Part shown: in pieces, positions 33,517 to 42,073 of the stretch
How the letters are laid out: each line of letters opens with the position of its first letter
How positions within the stretch are numbered: the stretch's first letter is position 1
Assembly (NCBI RefSeq): GCF_900176335.1
Contig: NZ_FWXW01000001.1
Coordinates: 186,001 to 250,000, forward strand
Direction: 5' to 3'
Source: Papillibacter cinnamivorans DSM 12816
GTDB lineage: Bacteria > Bacillota > Clostridia > Oscillospirales > Oscillospiraceae
DNA length: 64,000 nt
The notes under the pieces: model-generated
The model's database searches: none
Seen by the model: the letters and a program-made list of their open reading frames with translations, nothing else
What the model was told of the DNA's origin: nothing
Translations under genes and position numbers: made by a program

Positions 33517-36191
33517 CGGAGACCATTCTTTCTGCCTCCGCGCTGATTCTGATCCTGACGGCGCTGCGCAGGATTCTCAGGGGAAAAATCAGCCTACGCC
33601 TCCAGTACGCCCTGTGGGCTCTCGTGCTTTTTCGCCTGCTGCTGCCGTTTTCCCTCCTGCCCAGCTCCATGAGCGTTCTCAACTCTCTGAACCTGCTCCC
33701 CGGGGAAACCGTGGAAAACGCGGGGGACGCCGTGTCCAGTCCCGTGATTCCTGTCCGCCCGGTGCAGGCCTTCTCCAGCGCCGAGGAATATAAAAAGGCG
33801 TATGCCGCGGATCACGGGATCTCTCCCGGGGAGGTCCCGGAGCCGGACGAGGCCCGGATGGAGTCCTACGCCCGGGAGCGCGCCTCCGTCTCTCCGGCGG
33901 CCGCGGCTAAAGTCGTCTGGTACTGCGGCATCGCCGCCGTGGGGATCTGTCTTGTCGCGTCCAATCTGCTCTTTTACCGAAAACTCAGAAAATCCCGCAG
34001 GCGTCTGGACATAAGGGATTTTCCCCTTCCCGTGTACGAGGCGGAGGGCCTTCCCTCGCCCTGCCTTTTCGGCCTTTTCCGCCCGGCGGTCTACTTAACG
34101 CCGGAAACATCGGAAGAAGGGGAGACGCGAAAAGCCGTCCTTGCCCACGAGATCACCCATTTCAGGCACCTGGATCACATCTGGGCTCTCGGCCGATGCG
34201 CGTGCCTGGCCCTGCACTGGTATAACCCCCTTGTCTGGCTGGCCGCGGCTCTTTCCCGGCGGGATGCGGAGCTTGCCTGCGACGAGGGCGCCATCCGGCT
34301 TCTGGGGGAGGATCGGCGCATGGAATACGGCCGGACCCTCATCGGCCTTACCGCCCGGCGCGGCTCCCCGGGGCAGCTCCTTTACTGCGCCACCACCATG
34401 ACCTCGGGAAAACGCGGGATCCGGGAGAGGATCACCCTCATCGCCAAAAAGCCCCGGATGCTCACGGGGACCCTTGCGACGGTCCTTCTCATCGCCGCCC
34501 TGGCGGCGGGCTGCACCTTCACCGGAGCAAAGGAAAGTACCGTCCCCGAAAGTACCGTCCCCGTCACCCTGTATGAACGCTCCGGCATCACCATCGCCAT
34601 TCCGGAGGAATACGCGGACCAGGTGTTGGTGGACCCGGCGGATAATTCCGGCGGCACCGAGCTTCTCCATGTCTATGATAAGTCCGTCTACGAGAAATAC
34701 GAGGGCATGGGCTGGCTCTTCACCATTGTCCGTTATACGCAGGCCCAGTACGAGCAGTTCCTCAGCTCCGACGGTAGCGGCCAGAGCTTTTTCGCCAAAG
34801 ACGACAGCTACTATTACGGTTTCTTTATCGCCACCGACGTGCAGTCTCCGGACGACTCCGAGACTTTTTCGCAGCTTCTGTCCGCCTTGGGCGATTTTGT
34901 GAAAAGCGACATGGTTTCGAGAAACTCCCTCACGGTCTATTCCGACTCCGAATTCTTTGACAAGGCCTACACCTACGAGGGAGAGCACGTCTTCATCAAA
35001 TACTATCCGTATTACGCCTCCGAGGGCAGGCGGGATATCGTCTGGACCCTCGTCCTCTCCCGCCCTGTTCGTCAGGACGATACCGGTATCTGGTGCGTGG
35101 AGCGCTGGATGGACGCCAACGGTTATACCTATCCCTATTTCCCGGACGCCGACGGCGCCTCCTCGGAAGAATACTATGTAAATCTCCAGGCCCGGTGCGA
35201 CGCGGGACATGAAACCGGTCTTCTGGATCCGGAACAGGTGGCCCTCTCCTTTATAGGAGAAGTCTTCGGCCATGCGGTCAACGTCGACAGCATAGAGGTG
35301 GGGCCCGACGAAACCGGTTCCTTCGAGGCTTCCTCGGGTAATATAGACGACTATCTTCCCACCCTCATGGAGGGCGGCTCCGTGAGTGCCTACGACCTGC
35401 TGCCCTGTTTTGAAAACTTCACCCGGGAGACCTGGCCGCAGCTGGAACGGGACTACGGCGCCGATTTCTGGGATCCTCTCTGGGTCTCTCTCCGGGACGC
35501 GGCCCTGGGGTATCTGCAGGAAGATCGGGATTATTACATCGCAAAGGCGTACCTCACCTCCGACGGGGCCTACTCCGAGGGCCTGGACACCCTCCTGGCG
35601 ATGCAGTGGCGCGCGGACAGCGCTCTGGAGAGCCAATGCCTCAGCGAACGTTTTTCCGACGAGGAGGAGGCGCTCCTGCGGCAGGCCATCGTCTATACTC
35701 TCAGTTATACCGAAAGCCCCTATTGCCTCTCCGTCCCCGAATACGGCGCAGCCCTGTACCTGGACAAATACCCCCTGGAATACCCCTTCGGGTATAGCCT
35801 GCCCGAAGGTACCTTCGAGAACCATACCGCCGAGAGCTTCGGCAAGGTCACCGTAGTCAGGGTAAACGGCGGCGGCCTGGAAATCTCCTATCTCCACCCT
35901 GCCGACGGCGTTTTCTACGTATTCCATATCCGCAGCACAGCCAAGGGCAGCTCCGTCCTGGAGGTGGCCGTGGGGGACAGCCTCGGGGTCCTGGAGCAGC
36001 GGTTTAAGAATATGCCCCTGGAAACGGCCACCGGCCTAATAAACGACGGGGACGAGTATTTCGGCGCCCACGACGCGGTGTATGTCTATCATGAGACGGA
36101 AGAGAGCATCTTAGCCATCGTATACGTGGTGAAAGACGGCTTCGTCACCGGCATCGAGATTGTAAGCGGCCTGGACGGACGGCCCTATTGA
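33513..36191 (+). CDS. M56/BlaR1-type metalloprotease with large unusual sensor domain
   Basis: 892-aa membrane protein. Transmembrane segments near residues 1-20, 30-50 and 130-155 precede the M56 zinc protease with HEITHF (about 212-217) and the distal acidic ligand region DAELACDEGAIRLLG; a further hydrophobic segment TLATVLLIAALAAGC ends near 337. The last about 550 residues, outside the membrane, are not a penicillin-binding domain (no SxxK/KTG set) and I do not recognise them. TM ends in a lipobox-like AAGC. By analogy it senses a signal outside and inactivates the repressor gene product next to it. The ligand is unknown. Confidence 0.85.
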   Translation: MTETILSASALILILTALRRILRGKISLRLQYALWALVLFRLLLPFSLLPSSMSVLNSLNLLPGETVENAGDAVSSPVIPVRPVQAFSSAEEYKKAYAADHGISPGEVPEPDEARMESYARERASVSPAAAAKVVWYCGIAAVGICLVASNLLFYRKLRKSRRRLDIRDFPLPVYEAEGLPSPCLFGLFRPAVYLTPETSEEGETRKAVLAHEITHFRHLDHIWALGRCACLALHWYNPLVWLAAALSRRDAELACDEGAIRLLGEDRRMEYGRTLIGLTARRGSPGQLLYCATTMTSGKRGIRERITLIAKKPRMLTGTLATVLLIAALAAGCTFTGAKESTVPESTVPVTLYERSGITIAIPEEYADQVLVDPADNSGGTELLHVYDKSVYEKYEGMGWLFTIVRYTQAQYEQFLSSDGSGQSFFAKDDSYYYGFFIATDVQSPDDSETFSQLLSALGDFVKSDMVSRNSLTVYSDSEFFDKAYTYEGEHVFIKYYPYYASEGRRDIVWTLVLSRPVRQDDTGIWCVERWMDANGYTYPYFPDADGASSEEYYVNLQARCDAGHETGLLDPEQVALSFIGEVFGHAVNVDSIEVGPDETGSFEASSGNIDDYLPTLMEGGSVSAYDLLPCFENFTRETWPQLERDYGADFWDPLWVSLRDAALGYLQEDRDYYIAKAYLTSDGAYSEGLDTLLAMQWRADSALESQCLSERFSDEEEALLRQAIVYTLSYTESPYCLSVPEYGAALYLDKYPLEYPFGYSLPEGTFENHTAESFGKVTVVRVNGGGLEISYLHPADGVFYVFHIRSTAKGSSVLEVAVGDSLGVLEQRFKNMPLETATGLINDGDEYFGAHDAVYVYHETEESILAIVYVVKDGFVTGIEIVSGLDGRPY

Positions 36192-36227
36192 TCCCCGGCA
36201 TCCTGCCGAACCTCTGAAATCCGATAC

Positions 36228-36262
36228 AGACGCGGGAAAATACTTGAGATTTTCCCGCGTCT
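36228..36262 (+). terminator. Hairpin after the module 1 protease gene
   Basis: Perfect 14-bp stem AGACGCGGGAAAAT (36228-36241) / complement 36249-36262, loop ACTTGAG. A second imperfect hairpin (about 36267-36306, AAAAATTC...GAATTTTT) follows directly. Confidence 0.7.
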
Positions 36263-36430
36263 CATGAAAAATTCTCCTTCCCGCGGTGGGGAAGGGGAAT
36301 TTTTCCCTCCATACCTTCAAAAACGTTGTAGCCGCTTTTCCGGTGCCGTGCTATAATTGGAAGAAAAAACGCTTTGCTCCCGGGCGGCCGTCCCGCCCGT
36401 CGGCGGAGCTCACAAAAGGGAAGTGGCATC

Positions 36431-36886
36431 GTGAAAACCTATCGGAACGAGAACATCATCGTCTACTGGTATCCCGAGCTCTGTGCCCACCCCGGAACCT
36501 GCCTGCGTCTGCTGCCGAATGTCTTTCGGCTGGATAGCCGTCCCTGGGTGGACGTGAACGCCGCCGAGCCGGAGGAGATCATTCGTGCCATCGACCGGTG
36601 CCCCTCCGGCGCCCTGCGGTATTCTCTGCCCGAGGGCTCCCGTGTGGATCCCTCCCTGGCCGGGGGAGTGGGCTCTTTGGGATATGAGGACAGCCACCCC
36701 GCCGCCGTTCGGATCCGAACGGTGAAAAACGGCCCCATGTACGTGGAGGGCCCCGCGGAAGTCACCGATTACACCGGAAACGTCCTCAAACGCGGTTCCG
36801 TCCTCGCCCTTTGCTCCTGCGGCCGCTCCAAGAACTTTCCCTTCTGCGACGGCACTCACCGCAAAAGTCCGGACAGGTGCGAATAG
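36431..36886 (+). CDS. Divergent ferredoxin-CDGSH iron-sulfur protein
   Basis: 151-aa protein joining two small Fe-S modules: an N-terminal divergent mono-cluster ferredoxin-like domain (Fer4_19 type, YWYPELCAHPGTCLR and a later Cys in IDRCPSGAL) and a C-terminal CDGSH domain with CSCGRSKNFPFCDGTH, whose three Cys and one His bind a [2Fe-2S] cluster. Probably an electron-transfer or redox-sensing protein of the cytoplasm; partner unknown. GTG start at 36431 after AAGGGAAG; earlier in-frame ATG 36374 runs through a promoter-like region. TATAAT at 36352 may be its -10. Located between the two BlaI/M56 modules. Confidence 0.88.
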   Translation: MKTYRNENIIVYWYPELCAHPGTCLRLLPNVFRLDSRPWVDVNAAEPEEIIRAIDRCPSGALRYSLPEGSRVDPSLAGGVGSLGYEDSHPAAVRIRTVKNGPMYVEGPAEVTDYTGNVLKRGSVLALCSCGRSKNFPFCDGTHRKSPDRCE

Positions 36887-36905
36887 CGGCCCCGCCTTAT
36901 AACAG

Positions 36906-36947
36906 AAAAAACGTTCCCCGCCGAACTATCGGCGGGGAACGTTTTTT
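36906..36947 (+). terminator. Terminator after the CDGSH gene
   Basis: Perfect 19-bp stem, arms 36906-36924 and 36929-36947, loop ACTA, flanked by A and T runs; starts 19 bases after the stop codon and can act on both strands. Confidence 0.92.
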
Positions 36948-36959
36948 CAGATTGCAGAC

Positions 36960-37050
36960 AAAGCCTCGCAGGGTTCGCGCCCGGAGGCGTGAATAGAATT
37001 ATATTCGTTTTCCCCGACGACATGTGCGTCGGAGGAAAACACTTCTCGCG
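36960..37050. repeat. Repeat family D, copy 1
   Basis: 91-bp segment matching 40131-40220 in the same orientation (shared words AAAGCCTCGCAG, GTTCGCG, GTGCGTCGG and GGAAAACACTTCTCG). It lies between the CDGSH terminator and the end of module 2. The rest of this gene-free gap (37051-37156) ends in the weakly palindromic TTGTCGACAG. Confidence 0.75.
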
Positions 37051-37156
37051 GAGTGACCGTCGAAATGGCCGCTATATGCGGACATTGAGGCGGAGAACGC
37101 AGCGCAGCTCCTCTGTCGATAAACCCAAAAGGGGGTTGTCGACAGACTGAAGAATC

Positions 37157-39541
37157 TCATCCCTCCGCCGGATCCGTCAGCTCCCAGGTCGCGCCCCCGT
37201 CGCCGGAGGTAAGGATCTGCGTCCCGCCGGAACCGCTCTTGTCCGTGACCGTCATGGTGAGCTTTTCCCCGTCGGAGCCGATGGACTGGGCCTCCCAGAT
37301 TCCCTCCGAAAACGGGAGCTTCGCAAGGGACCAGGTCTCCCCGCCGTCCCGAGTGCAGAAGATCGGCGCGTCGCAGAAAATGCCCACCGCGATCACTGCC
37401 CGCTTGTTGTCCGTAAAGGCCATCGCGCAGGGCCACCAGTGGGCCTCTGTCAGCTGCCCCGTCTCCGTCCAGGTTTTTCCGCCGTCATGGGTGCGGTAGA
37501 TGTAGGTGTCCGCCGCCGCAACTCCCCGGCCATAAGTAGCAGTCAGCCAGCCGTCCTTGGCGGAAACCAGCCTGATGGTGATCTCCGGATCGCCGATGAG
37601 CGTGGTGGCCTCTCCGCGCCCGGCGAGATCCGGCTGGGCGCTCCATTCCCTGGGCGCCGCGATAGCCGGTCCCAGCTGCGTCCAGCTCTCCTCGACACTG
37701 TGCCGGATGTAGGGGACCCCGTCTATTACGGTCAGCTCCGCGCTCGCCCAATCCGCGTCTTCCGCTTCCTTTCCGTCTTCCCGGGCGTATACCTCCACCG
37801 TGTCGGACGTAAAGCGCAGCAGGCCGTCCCGGGGAAGCGCTCCGCTGTCGTCGGAGTTCTCGTTGTACTCAATGGGCAGCGTCCCGTCCGCAAAGCGGTC
37901 CGGCAGGGCATAGATATCTTTCCAGGCCGTCATGGTTTGATCCACCATCGCGCTGACGTACGCCTGATATAAAACGCCATCCTTTTCAAAATAGCAGTAA
38001 CACTCCCGGCCCCCGTGATAAAACCATAGGAGCTCCCGCTCTCCGTCGCCGTTTATGTCCTCATCGATGACGTAATTGGCACACTGCGCCAGAAGTCTCA
38101 GCTGCCCGTCCTCGTCGAAATAGTAATAGTCGTATGCCTGATACGCCGCGCCCCGGGGGCACTCGATGATAAATCCGTCGTGTCCGAAGAGCCCCGTATA
38201 GGTCTCGATGGCATAGCCTTCCGAGTATTCGTTGTCTTCCTGGGTGAACCGCGTCAGCGTGCTGCTGCCGGAGGCGCGGTAGGCGCAGTATTTCGCGCCG
38301 CTTTGAGACCAGTAGAACAGCACCTCGGTGCCGTCCTCCAGTTTACGGGACACGATCACCTCGTTAATGTCGCTCTCGTCCGTCTCTCCGGGGAAATCGC
38401 CTGTTTCCGGTATGTAGGCTTCCGCGTCCTCAAGAGACAGCGTAGCCGCCAGGGTATACCCCTCTGAAACCGCGGCTGTGGGTTGGGTCCCCTCCTTTGG
38501 GGTACATGCCGCTAAAAAGACTGCGCAAACGGTCAGCAGTGCAAGGAGGACAGCCGGAGCAGCGCCCCGGCGCTTACCTTTGGACAGGATGTTGGAAAGC
38601 CTCTCCTGCAGGACCTTCGCTCCGCCGGAAAAGTAGGTGGAGAGCGCCGGCCGGCGGCCCTTCCGGGCGGCGGACAGCAGCGCCTCACCGTAGGCTCTCC
38701 GTCCGGCAGCGTCCGCGTTTTTGAGCACATGCTCGTCGCAGGCCCGCTCCAGATCGTATCCGGCCTCCCGGCGCAGCAGCCAGACCGCGGGATTGAACCA
38801 GTGGACTGCGTTTGCCAGACAAAAAAGCGTCTTCCGCCAGAGATCTCCGCTCTTCCAATGGGTCAGCTCGTGCGCCAGGATACAGGCCGCCTCCGACTCG
38901 GTGTACTCCTCCGAGGGCAGCAGCAGCTTGTGGCGGATCAGCCCCGTCATCAGGGGACTGCCGATATCCGGAAGGATCAGAAGCTCGGGACACCGGCCTT
39001 TTCCTCTCTGCCGGCACAGCTCCCGGTAAACCGCCAGAAGCCTCTCGTTTTTTGCCGGTCTTGCCCAGCGGCCCACCCGCCTTGTAAATAGGTATTCGCC
39101 GATGCACAGCCGGAGAAGAAAGATTGCCGCGCCCACTCCCCAGATGATCTCCGCCAGGGTCAAAATATCTATGGAGCGCTGCCTTGCGGGGACTGCTGCG
39201 GCGGCCTGCTGTCCGCTGTTGCCCTCCGTCTGCGCAGGGGGATTCTGCTCCTCCGCCGCGCCGGTCCCGCCGGAGAGAAGCTGCATCTGTGTTCTGCCGC
39301 TTTCGCTTTGTGTATAGAGCATCTGCCTCGCCGGCAGCGGGATTTCGATCCCGGCCGTTCCCTCCGGCAGCCGGATCCAGGGCCCCAGGAGAAGCAGCGC
39401 CGCCAGCAGGCACCACAGGCGTGTTTTCCAGAGCGCGGCATAGGTCCGGTTCCAGGCGGGGGAGAGAAGCAGCAGCGCCGCCGCCGGCGCGCTCAGCGCG
39501 AGGGAGATACGCAGGAGATTAAAAAACAGCGTGCCCGTCAT
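37157..39541 (-). CDS. M56/BlaR1-type metalloprotease fused to BNR repeats, module 2
   Basis: 794-aa membrane protein. Several N-terminal transmembrane segments (about 5-25, 38-55, 128-145), the M56 zinc motif HELTHW (about 222-227) with the distal RACDEHVLKN, then a last hydrophobic segment VLLALLTVCAVFLAAC near 335. The outside part (about 340-794) ends in three Asp-box/BNR motifs, THDGGKTW, TRDGGETW and SGDGGATW, typical of sialidase/YCF48-type beta-propellers. It is not a penicillin-binding sensor. ATG 39541 overlaps the stop of the repressor gene (ATGA); the in-frame ATG at 39556 is less likely. Signal sensed unknown. Confidence 0.86.
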   Translation of the reverse strand: MTGTLFFNLLRISLALSAPAAALLLLSPAWNRTYAALWKTRLWCLLAALLLLGPWIRLPEGTAGIEIPLPARQMLYTQSESGRTQMQLLSGGTGAAEEQNPPAQTEGNSGQQAAAAVPARQRSIDILTLAEIIWGVGAAIFLLRLCIGEYLFTRRVGRWARPAKNERLLAVYRELCRQRGKGRCPELLILPDIGSPLMTGLIRHKLLLPSEEYTESEAACILAHELTHWKSGDLWRKTLFCLANAVHWFNPAVWLLRREAGYDLERACDEHVLKNADAAGRRAYGEALLSAARKGRRPALSTYFSGGAKVLQERLSNILSKGKRRGAAPAVLLALLTVCAVFLAACTPKEGTQPTAAVSEGYTLAATLSLEDAEAYIPETGDFPGETDESDINEVIVSRKLEDGTEVLFYWSQSGAKYCAYRASGSSTLTRFTQEDNEYSEGYAIETYTGLFGHDGFIIECPRGAAYQAYDYYYFDEDGQLRLLAQCANYVIDEDINGDGERELLWFYHGGRECYCYFEKDGVLYQAYVSAMVDQTMTAWKDIYALPDRFADGTLPIEYNENSDDSGALPRDGLLRFTSDTVEVYAREDGKEAEDADWASAELTVIDGVPYIRHSVEESWTQLGPAIAAPREWSAQPDLAGRGEATTLIGDPEITIRLVSAKDGWLTATYGRGVAAADTYIYRTHDGGKTWTETGQLTEAHWWPCAMAFTDNKRAVIAVGIFCDAPIFCTRDGGETWSLAKLPFSEGIWEAQSIGSDGEKLTMTVTDKSGSGGTQILTSGDGGATWELTDPAEG

Positions 39542-39924
39542 TTCCTCTCCTCCCATTGATCCAGCATCCGCCGCAGTTCCTTAAGGTCCTCCTCGCCTAC
39601 GGAATTGCCGTCCACCAAAGAAGCCACGAGCCCCGTCACGGAATTCCCGTACAGCTTTTCCAGAAGGGTGCGCCCCTCGCTCTGCCGGTAGTCCGCCTCA
39701 CCGATCAGAGGCGTATACAAATTGCTCCACCCCTGCTTTCCGCAGGACAGAAATCCTTTGTCGCGCAATCGGTTCAGAGCCGTTAACAGGGTGGAAAGCG
39801 CCCAGTCGCGCCGGCCCTTCAGCGCTCCCTGGATATAGGCGGAGTTCACCGGTCCGCCGGCGGCCCATATCGCCTGCATGATCTCCAGCTCCGCGTCCCC
39901 CAGCCGCCTGATTTCTTTGTCCAT
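39538..39924 (-). CDS. BlaI/MecI-family repressor, module 2
   Basis: 128-aa winged-helix repressor: LGDAELEIMQAIWAAGGPVN, the recognition helix region WALSTLLTALNRLRDKGFLS, a wing YTPLIGEADYRQ and the C-terminal helix SVGEEDLKELRRMLDQWEE. Same length and layout as the module 1 repressor but clearly a paralogue, not a copy. First gene of a two-gene operon with the M56 protease; two operators in its promoter. Confidence 0.92.
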   Translation of the reverse strand: MDKEIRRLGDAELEIMQAIWAAGGPVNSAYIQGALKGRRDWALSTLLTALNRLRDKGFLSCGKQGWSNLYTPLIGEADYRQSEGRTLLEKLYGNSVTGLVASLVDGNSVGEEDLKELRRMLDQWEERK

Positions 39925-39944
39925 TCTTCCGCGCCCCCCGTTTT

Positions 39945-39991
39945 ATACGATTGTATAATATTAATTATACGGTCGTATAATGCTTTGTCAA
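39945..39991 (-). promoter_or_regulatory. Promoter with two BlaI-type operators, module 2
   Basis: Minus strand TTGACA (39991-39986), 16-base spacer, TATAAT (39969-39964). Two near-identical palindromic boxes, ATACGATTGTAT (39945-39956) and ATACGGTCGTAT (39967-39978), 22 bp apart centre to centre (two helix turns); one overlaps the -10, the other lies at the start region. Half-sites are TACG/CGTA-like, different from the TACA/TGTA of module 1. Confidence 0.82.
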
Positions 39992-40099
39992 GTGCCTGCC
40001 GGGAATTTTTCAGGATATCCCTCCAAAGTACGTATGGCGAAAAAGCGCAGGCATTTGTCATCGGAAGAAGAGGTGAGGCATTTCCGCGGAAACCGGCCT

Positions 40100-40330
40100 T
40101 TCGACAACTGTGGCGCCACAGCTTGTCGAAAAAGCCTCGCAGAGTTCGCGACGCGCACGTCGCGAATAAAATCGTATCGGTTTCCCGGCGACCTGTGCGT
40201 CGGGGAAAACACTTCTCGGCTTGTAAGTGTACGAATGGTTCGCCCTTGGCGGACGATTCGTGCGCGCGACAAGCCGCATCCCACTCGAAAAAGTGCCTTC
40301 GGTACTTTTTCGACAGTCTTCGGCGTCCCC
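40100..40330. repeat. Repeat family D, copy 2, with flanking hairpins
   Basis: The core 40131-40220 matches copy 1 at 36960. It is preceded by an inverted repeat TTCGACAA...TTGTCGAA (40100-40130, inner CTGTGGCGCCACAG) and followed by a hairpin CGAAAAAGT...ACTTTTTCG with a TTCG-containing loop near 40287-40315. No gene is seen between 39992 and 40410. Confidence 0.7.
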
Positions 40331-40411
40331 GCCGAAGGGCGGAGGCGCCGTACTTATACTTTCTGTAATCTGTCGTCCGGCTCTTTTTTTCTTACCGGCG
40401 CTTATACCAGG

Positions 40412-40515
40412 CTTCAATAAAAATGTCGAAACAACTAACAAGATAGTATGGTCATCCCCCGCCTCCGGCGGGGGGATGACCATACTATCTTGTTTCATCT
40501 TTTTACTTGGATAAT
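40412..40515. repeat. Palindromic MITE-like element E, copy 1
   Basis: Nearly full-length inverted repeat. A 27-28-bp core stem (40437-40463 with 40467-40494, one bulged G) centres on TCC, and outer parts CAATAAAAATGTCGAAACAA and the complement of TTGTTTCATCTTTTTACTTGG also pair partly. Shares termini and layout with copy 2 at 41967. It lies just past the stop of the anti-sigma-like gene and could act as its terminator. Confidence 0.8.
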
Positions 40516-40519
40516 AGTA

Positions 40520-41413
40520 TTACTTCAGCATGGAGAAGTCAAAGGTGTCCGCGATAGCCTCCAGGTCGGCGGCGGTCAGGCCTCCCGAGTACTCCTCCGC
40601 ACCGGCCAGAACGTTCACCGTGGCGAAGGAACCGGGCAGGTCCGCGATCACCAGGGCCTTTGCGGGTCCCAGCGCCAGGGTCACCTGCACGCCGGAGGAG
40701 GTTTCATAGGGCCATTCGGTGTAGCTCCCGGCGTCGCCGATGTTCAAAAGGGTATCGGTAAAGCTGCCCTTAACGCAGTCCATGAGCTGATAGTCGATAT
40801 TCACACCGCTGGGAAGCAGCACCCTGCCGTCGATGTGGAAGGTCCCGTCCTCATAGACATATCCTCCCCATCTTGTGTGTCCCTCTCCCAGAAAGTCCCC
40901 GGTTCCCGCCAGTTCGAAAAGCTCCTCTGCACTCTCCGCGATGGTGAGGGTCCGGTGCAGGGAAAGTCCGTATTTCCCCGTGATTTCCTCCAGCTTGTCG
41001 GCCATCTCCTGGGTGTATACATAATACAGATTGTATTTTTCATCCAGCCCGGTGGGTCCGTTTCCCACCTTGGCCAGGAGCGTCCCGTCCTTATCGTAGT
41101 TTTCCAGGAACGCCGCCCATTCCGCCGCCGCCTTGTATTCGTCGCTGCCGGAGTATCCCTGCAGGGAGATCATTTCCACGGTGTAGGAGGGATCCTTGAC
41201 CCCGTCGTCGGCTCCCAGCACCAGGTCCTTCAGTCCGAACAGGTTCGCGGCAAAAGCCGTGACGGAGAAGGCCCCCGCGAGGCAGATCGCCGCCGCCAGG
41301 ACTGCCGCGCGCCTCGTCATTTTGCTTCTGCGATGCTCGGGTTTCCGTTCACCCGGCTGCACGCCGCTATGTACTCTGGAAAAAGCGGCTTTGTACCGCT
41401 CCTTGTTATTCAT
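40520..41413 (-). CDS. Membrane protein, probable anti-sigma factor partner
   Basis: 297-aa protein with a short charged cytoplasmic part (1-32), one transmembrane segment AAVLAAAICLAGAFSVTAFA (about 36-56) and an outside domain of about 240 residues that I do not recognise (DUF4179-like placement). The gene overlaps the ECF sigma gene by 8 bases and follows it, the usual arrangement for sigma and membrane anti-sigma. No zinc-binding HxxxCxxC anti-sigma motif is visible, so sequestration would be by another type of domain. Function inferred from context. Confidence 0.7.
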   Translation of the reverse strand: MNNKERYKAAFSRVHSGVQPGERKPEHRRSKMTRRAAVLAAAICLAGAFSVTAFAANLFGLKDLVLGADDGVKDPSYTVEMISLQGYSGSDEYKAAAEWAAFLENYDKDGTLLAKVGNGPTGLDEKYNLYYVYTQEMADKLEEITGKYGLSLHRTLTIAESAEELFELAGTGDFLGEGHTRWGGYVYEDGTFHIDGRVLLPSGVNIDYQLMDCVKGSFTDTLLNIGDAGSYTEWPYETSSGVQVTLALGPAKALVIADLPGSFATVNVLAGAEEYSGGLTAADLEAIADTFDFSMLK

Positions 41414-41888
41414 CCTGCCAAACCTCCTTGAGCTTTTGCTTCAGCATTTCCCGCGCCCGGGAGAGCCTCGTGGTTACGGCCGACACCCGGATTCCCAGAA
41501 GCTCACCGATTTCCCGCACCGAATACTCCTCGTAATAGAAGAGGTTGAGTACCGTCCGGTATTTCTCCGGCAGGCTCATCACCGCCAGGAACACCTCGCT
41601 TTCCTCGGGTGCTTCGAAGATTACGGAGTCCGCCAGCTCACCGAGCTCCATCCTCCTGCTCCTCCAGGGCGCCCGCAGGGTGTTCCTGCAGGCGTTGACG
41701 GTCACCCGGATGAGCCAGTTTCGCACGTGCTCCTGACTCTCAAACTCCCCTTTGCTTCCGTAGAGCTTCATCAGCACGTCCTGCACCGTGTCGTCCGCGT
41801 CGTATGGATTTCCGTAATAGCTGAGTGCGACGCGGTACACCGTGTCCTTATACCGGTCCGCCATCGCAAGAAATTGTGTCTGTTCCAC
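41406..41888 (-). CDS. ECF-type RNA polymerase sigma factor
   Basis: 160-aa sigma-70 family protein of the ECF group. Region 2 is YRVALSYYGNPYDADDTVQDV and WLIRVTVNACRN; region 4 is LPEKYRTVLNLFYYEEYSVR followed by a helix-turn-helix IGELLGIRVSAVTTRLSRAR. Lacks regions 1 and 3. First gene of a two-gene operon with a membrane protein; TATAAT occurs at 41962-41957 on this strand but without a good -35, so its own promoter type is unclear. Confidence 0.95.
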   Translation of the reverse strand: MEQTQFLAMADRYKDTVYRVALSYYGNPYDADDTVQDVLMKLYGSKGEFESQEHVRNWLIRVTVNACRNTLRAPWRSRRMELGELADSVIFEAPEESEVFLAVMSLPEKYRTVLNLFYYEEYSVREIGELLGIRVSAVTTRLSRAREMLKQKLKEVWQDE

Positions 41889-41966
41889 CTGGTCACCTCA
41901 CGGCCTTTTGAAAGCTTTCACCTGTAATACACTTTACGGCTCCGGTTTGTCACAAAATTATACTAG

Positions 41967-42073
41967 ACTTCAATAAAAATATCGATACAAAAAATGAAAT
42001 AGTACGGTTGTCCCCCGCCGGAGGCGGGGGACAACCGTATTGTCTTGTTTATTATTTTTATTGGAATAGTATT
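41967..42073. repeat. Palindromic MITE-like element E, copy 2
   Basis: Perfect 17-bp core stem (42003-42019 / 42023-42039, loop GGA) inside outer terminal inverted repeats CAATAAAAATA (41971-41981) and TATTTTTATTG (42053-42063), about 93 bp in all. Same design as copy 1 with many base changes. It lies upstream of the sigma gene, so the two copies bracket the sigma/anti-sigma pair. Confidence 0.82.

Noticed and set aside
41957-41962. TATAAT on the minus strand as a promoter of the ECF sigma gene
   Set aside because: No matching -35 at 16-18 bases, and the box lies at the edge of a repeat element. ECF genes often use their own promoter type, which I could not define.
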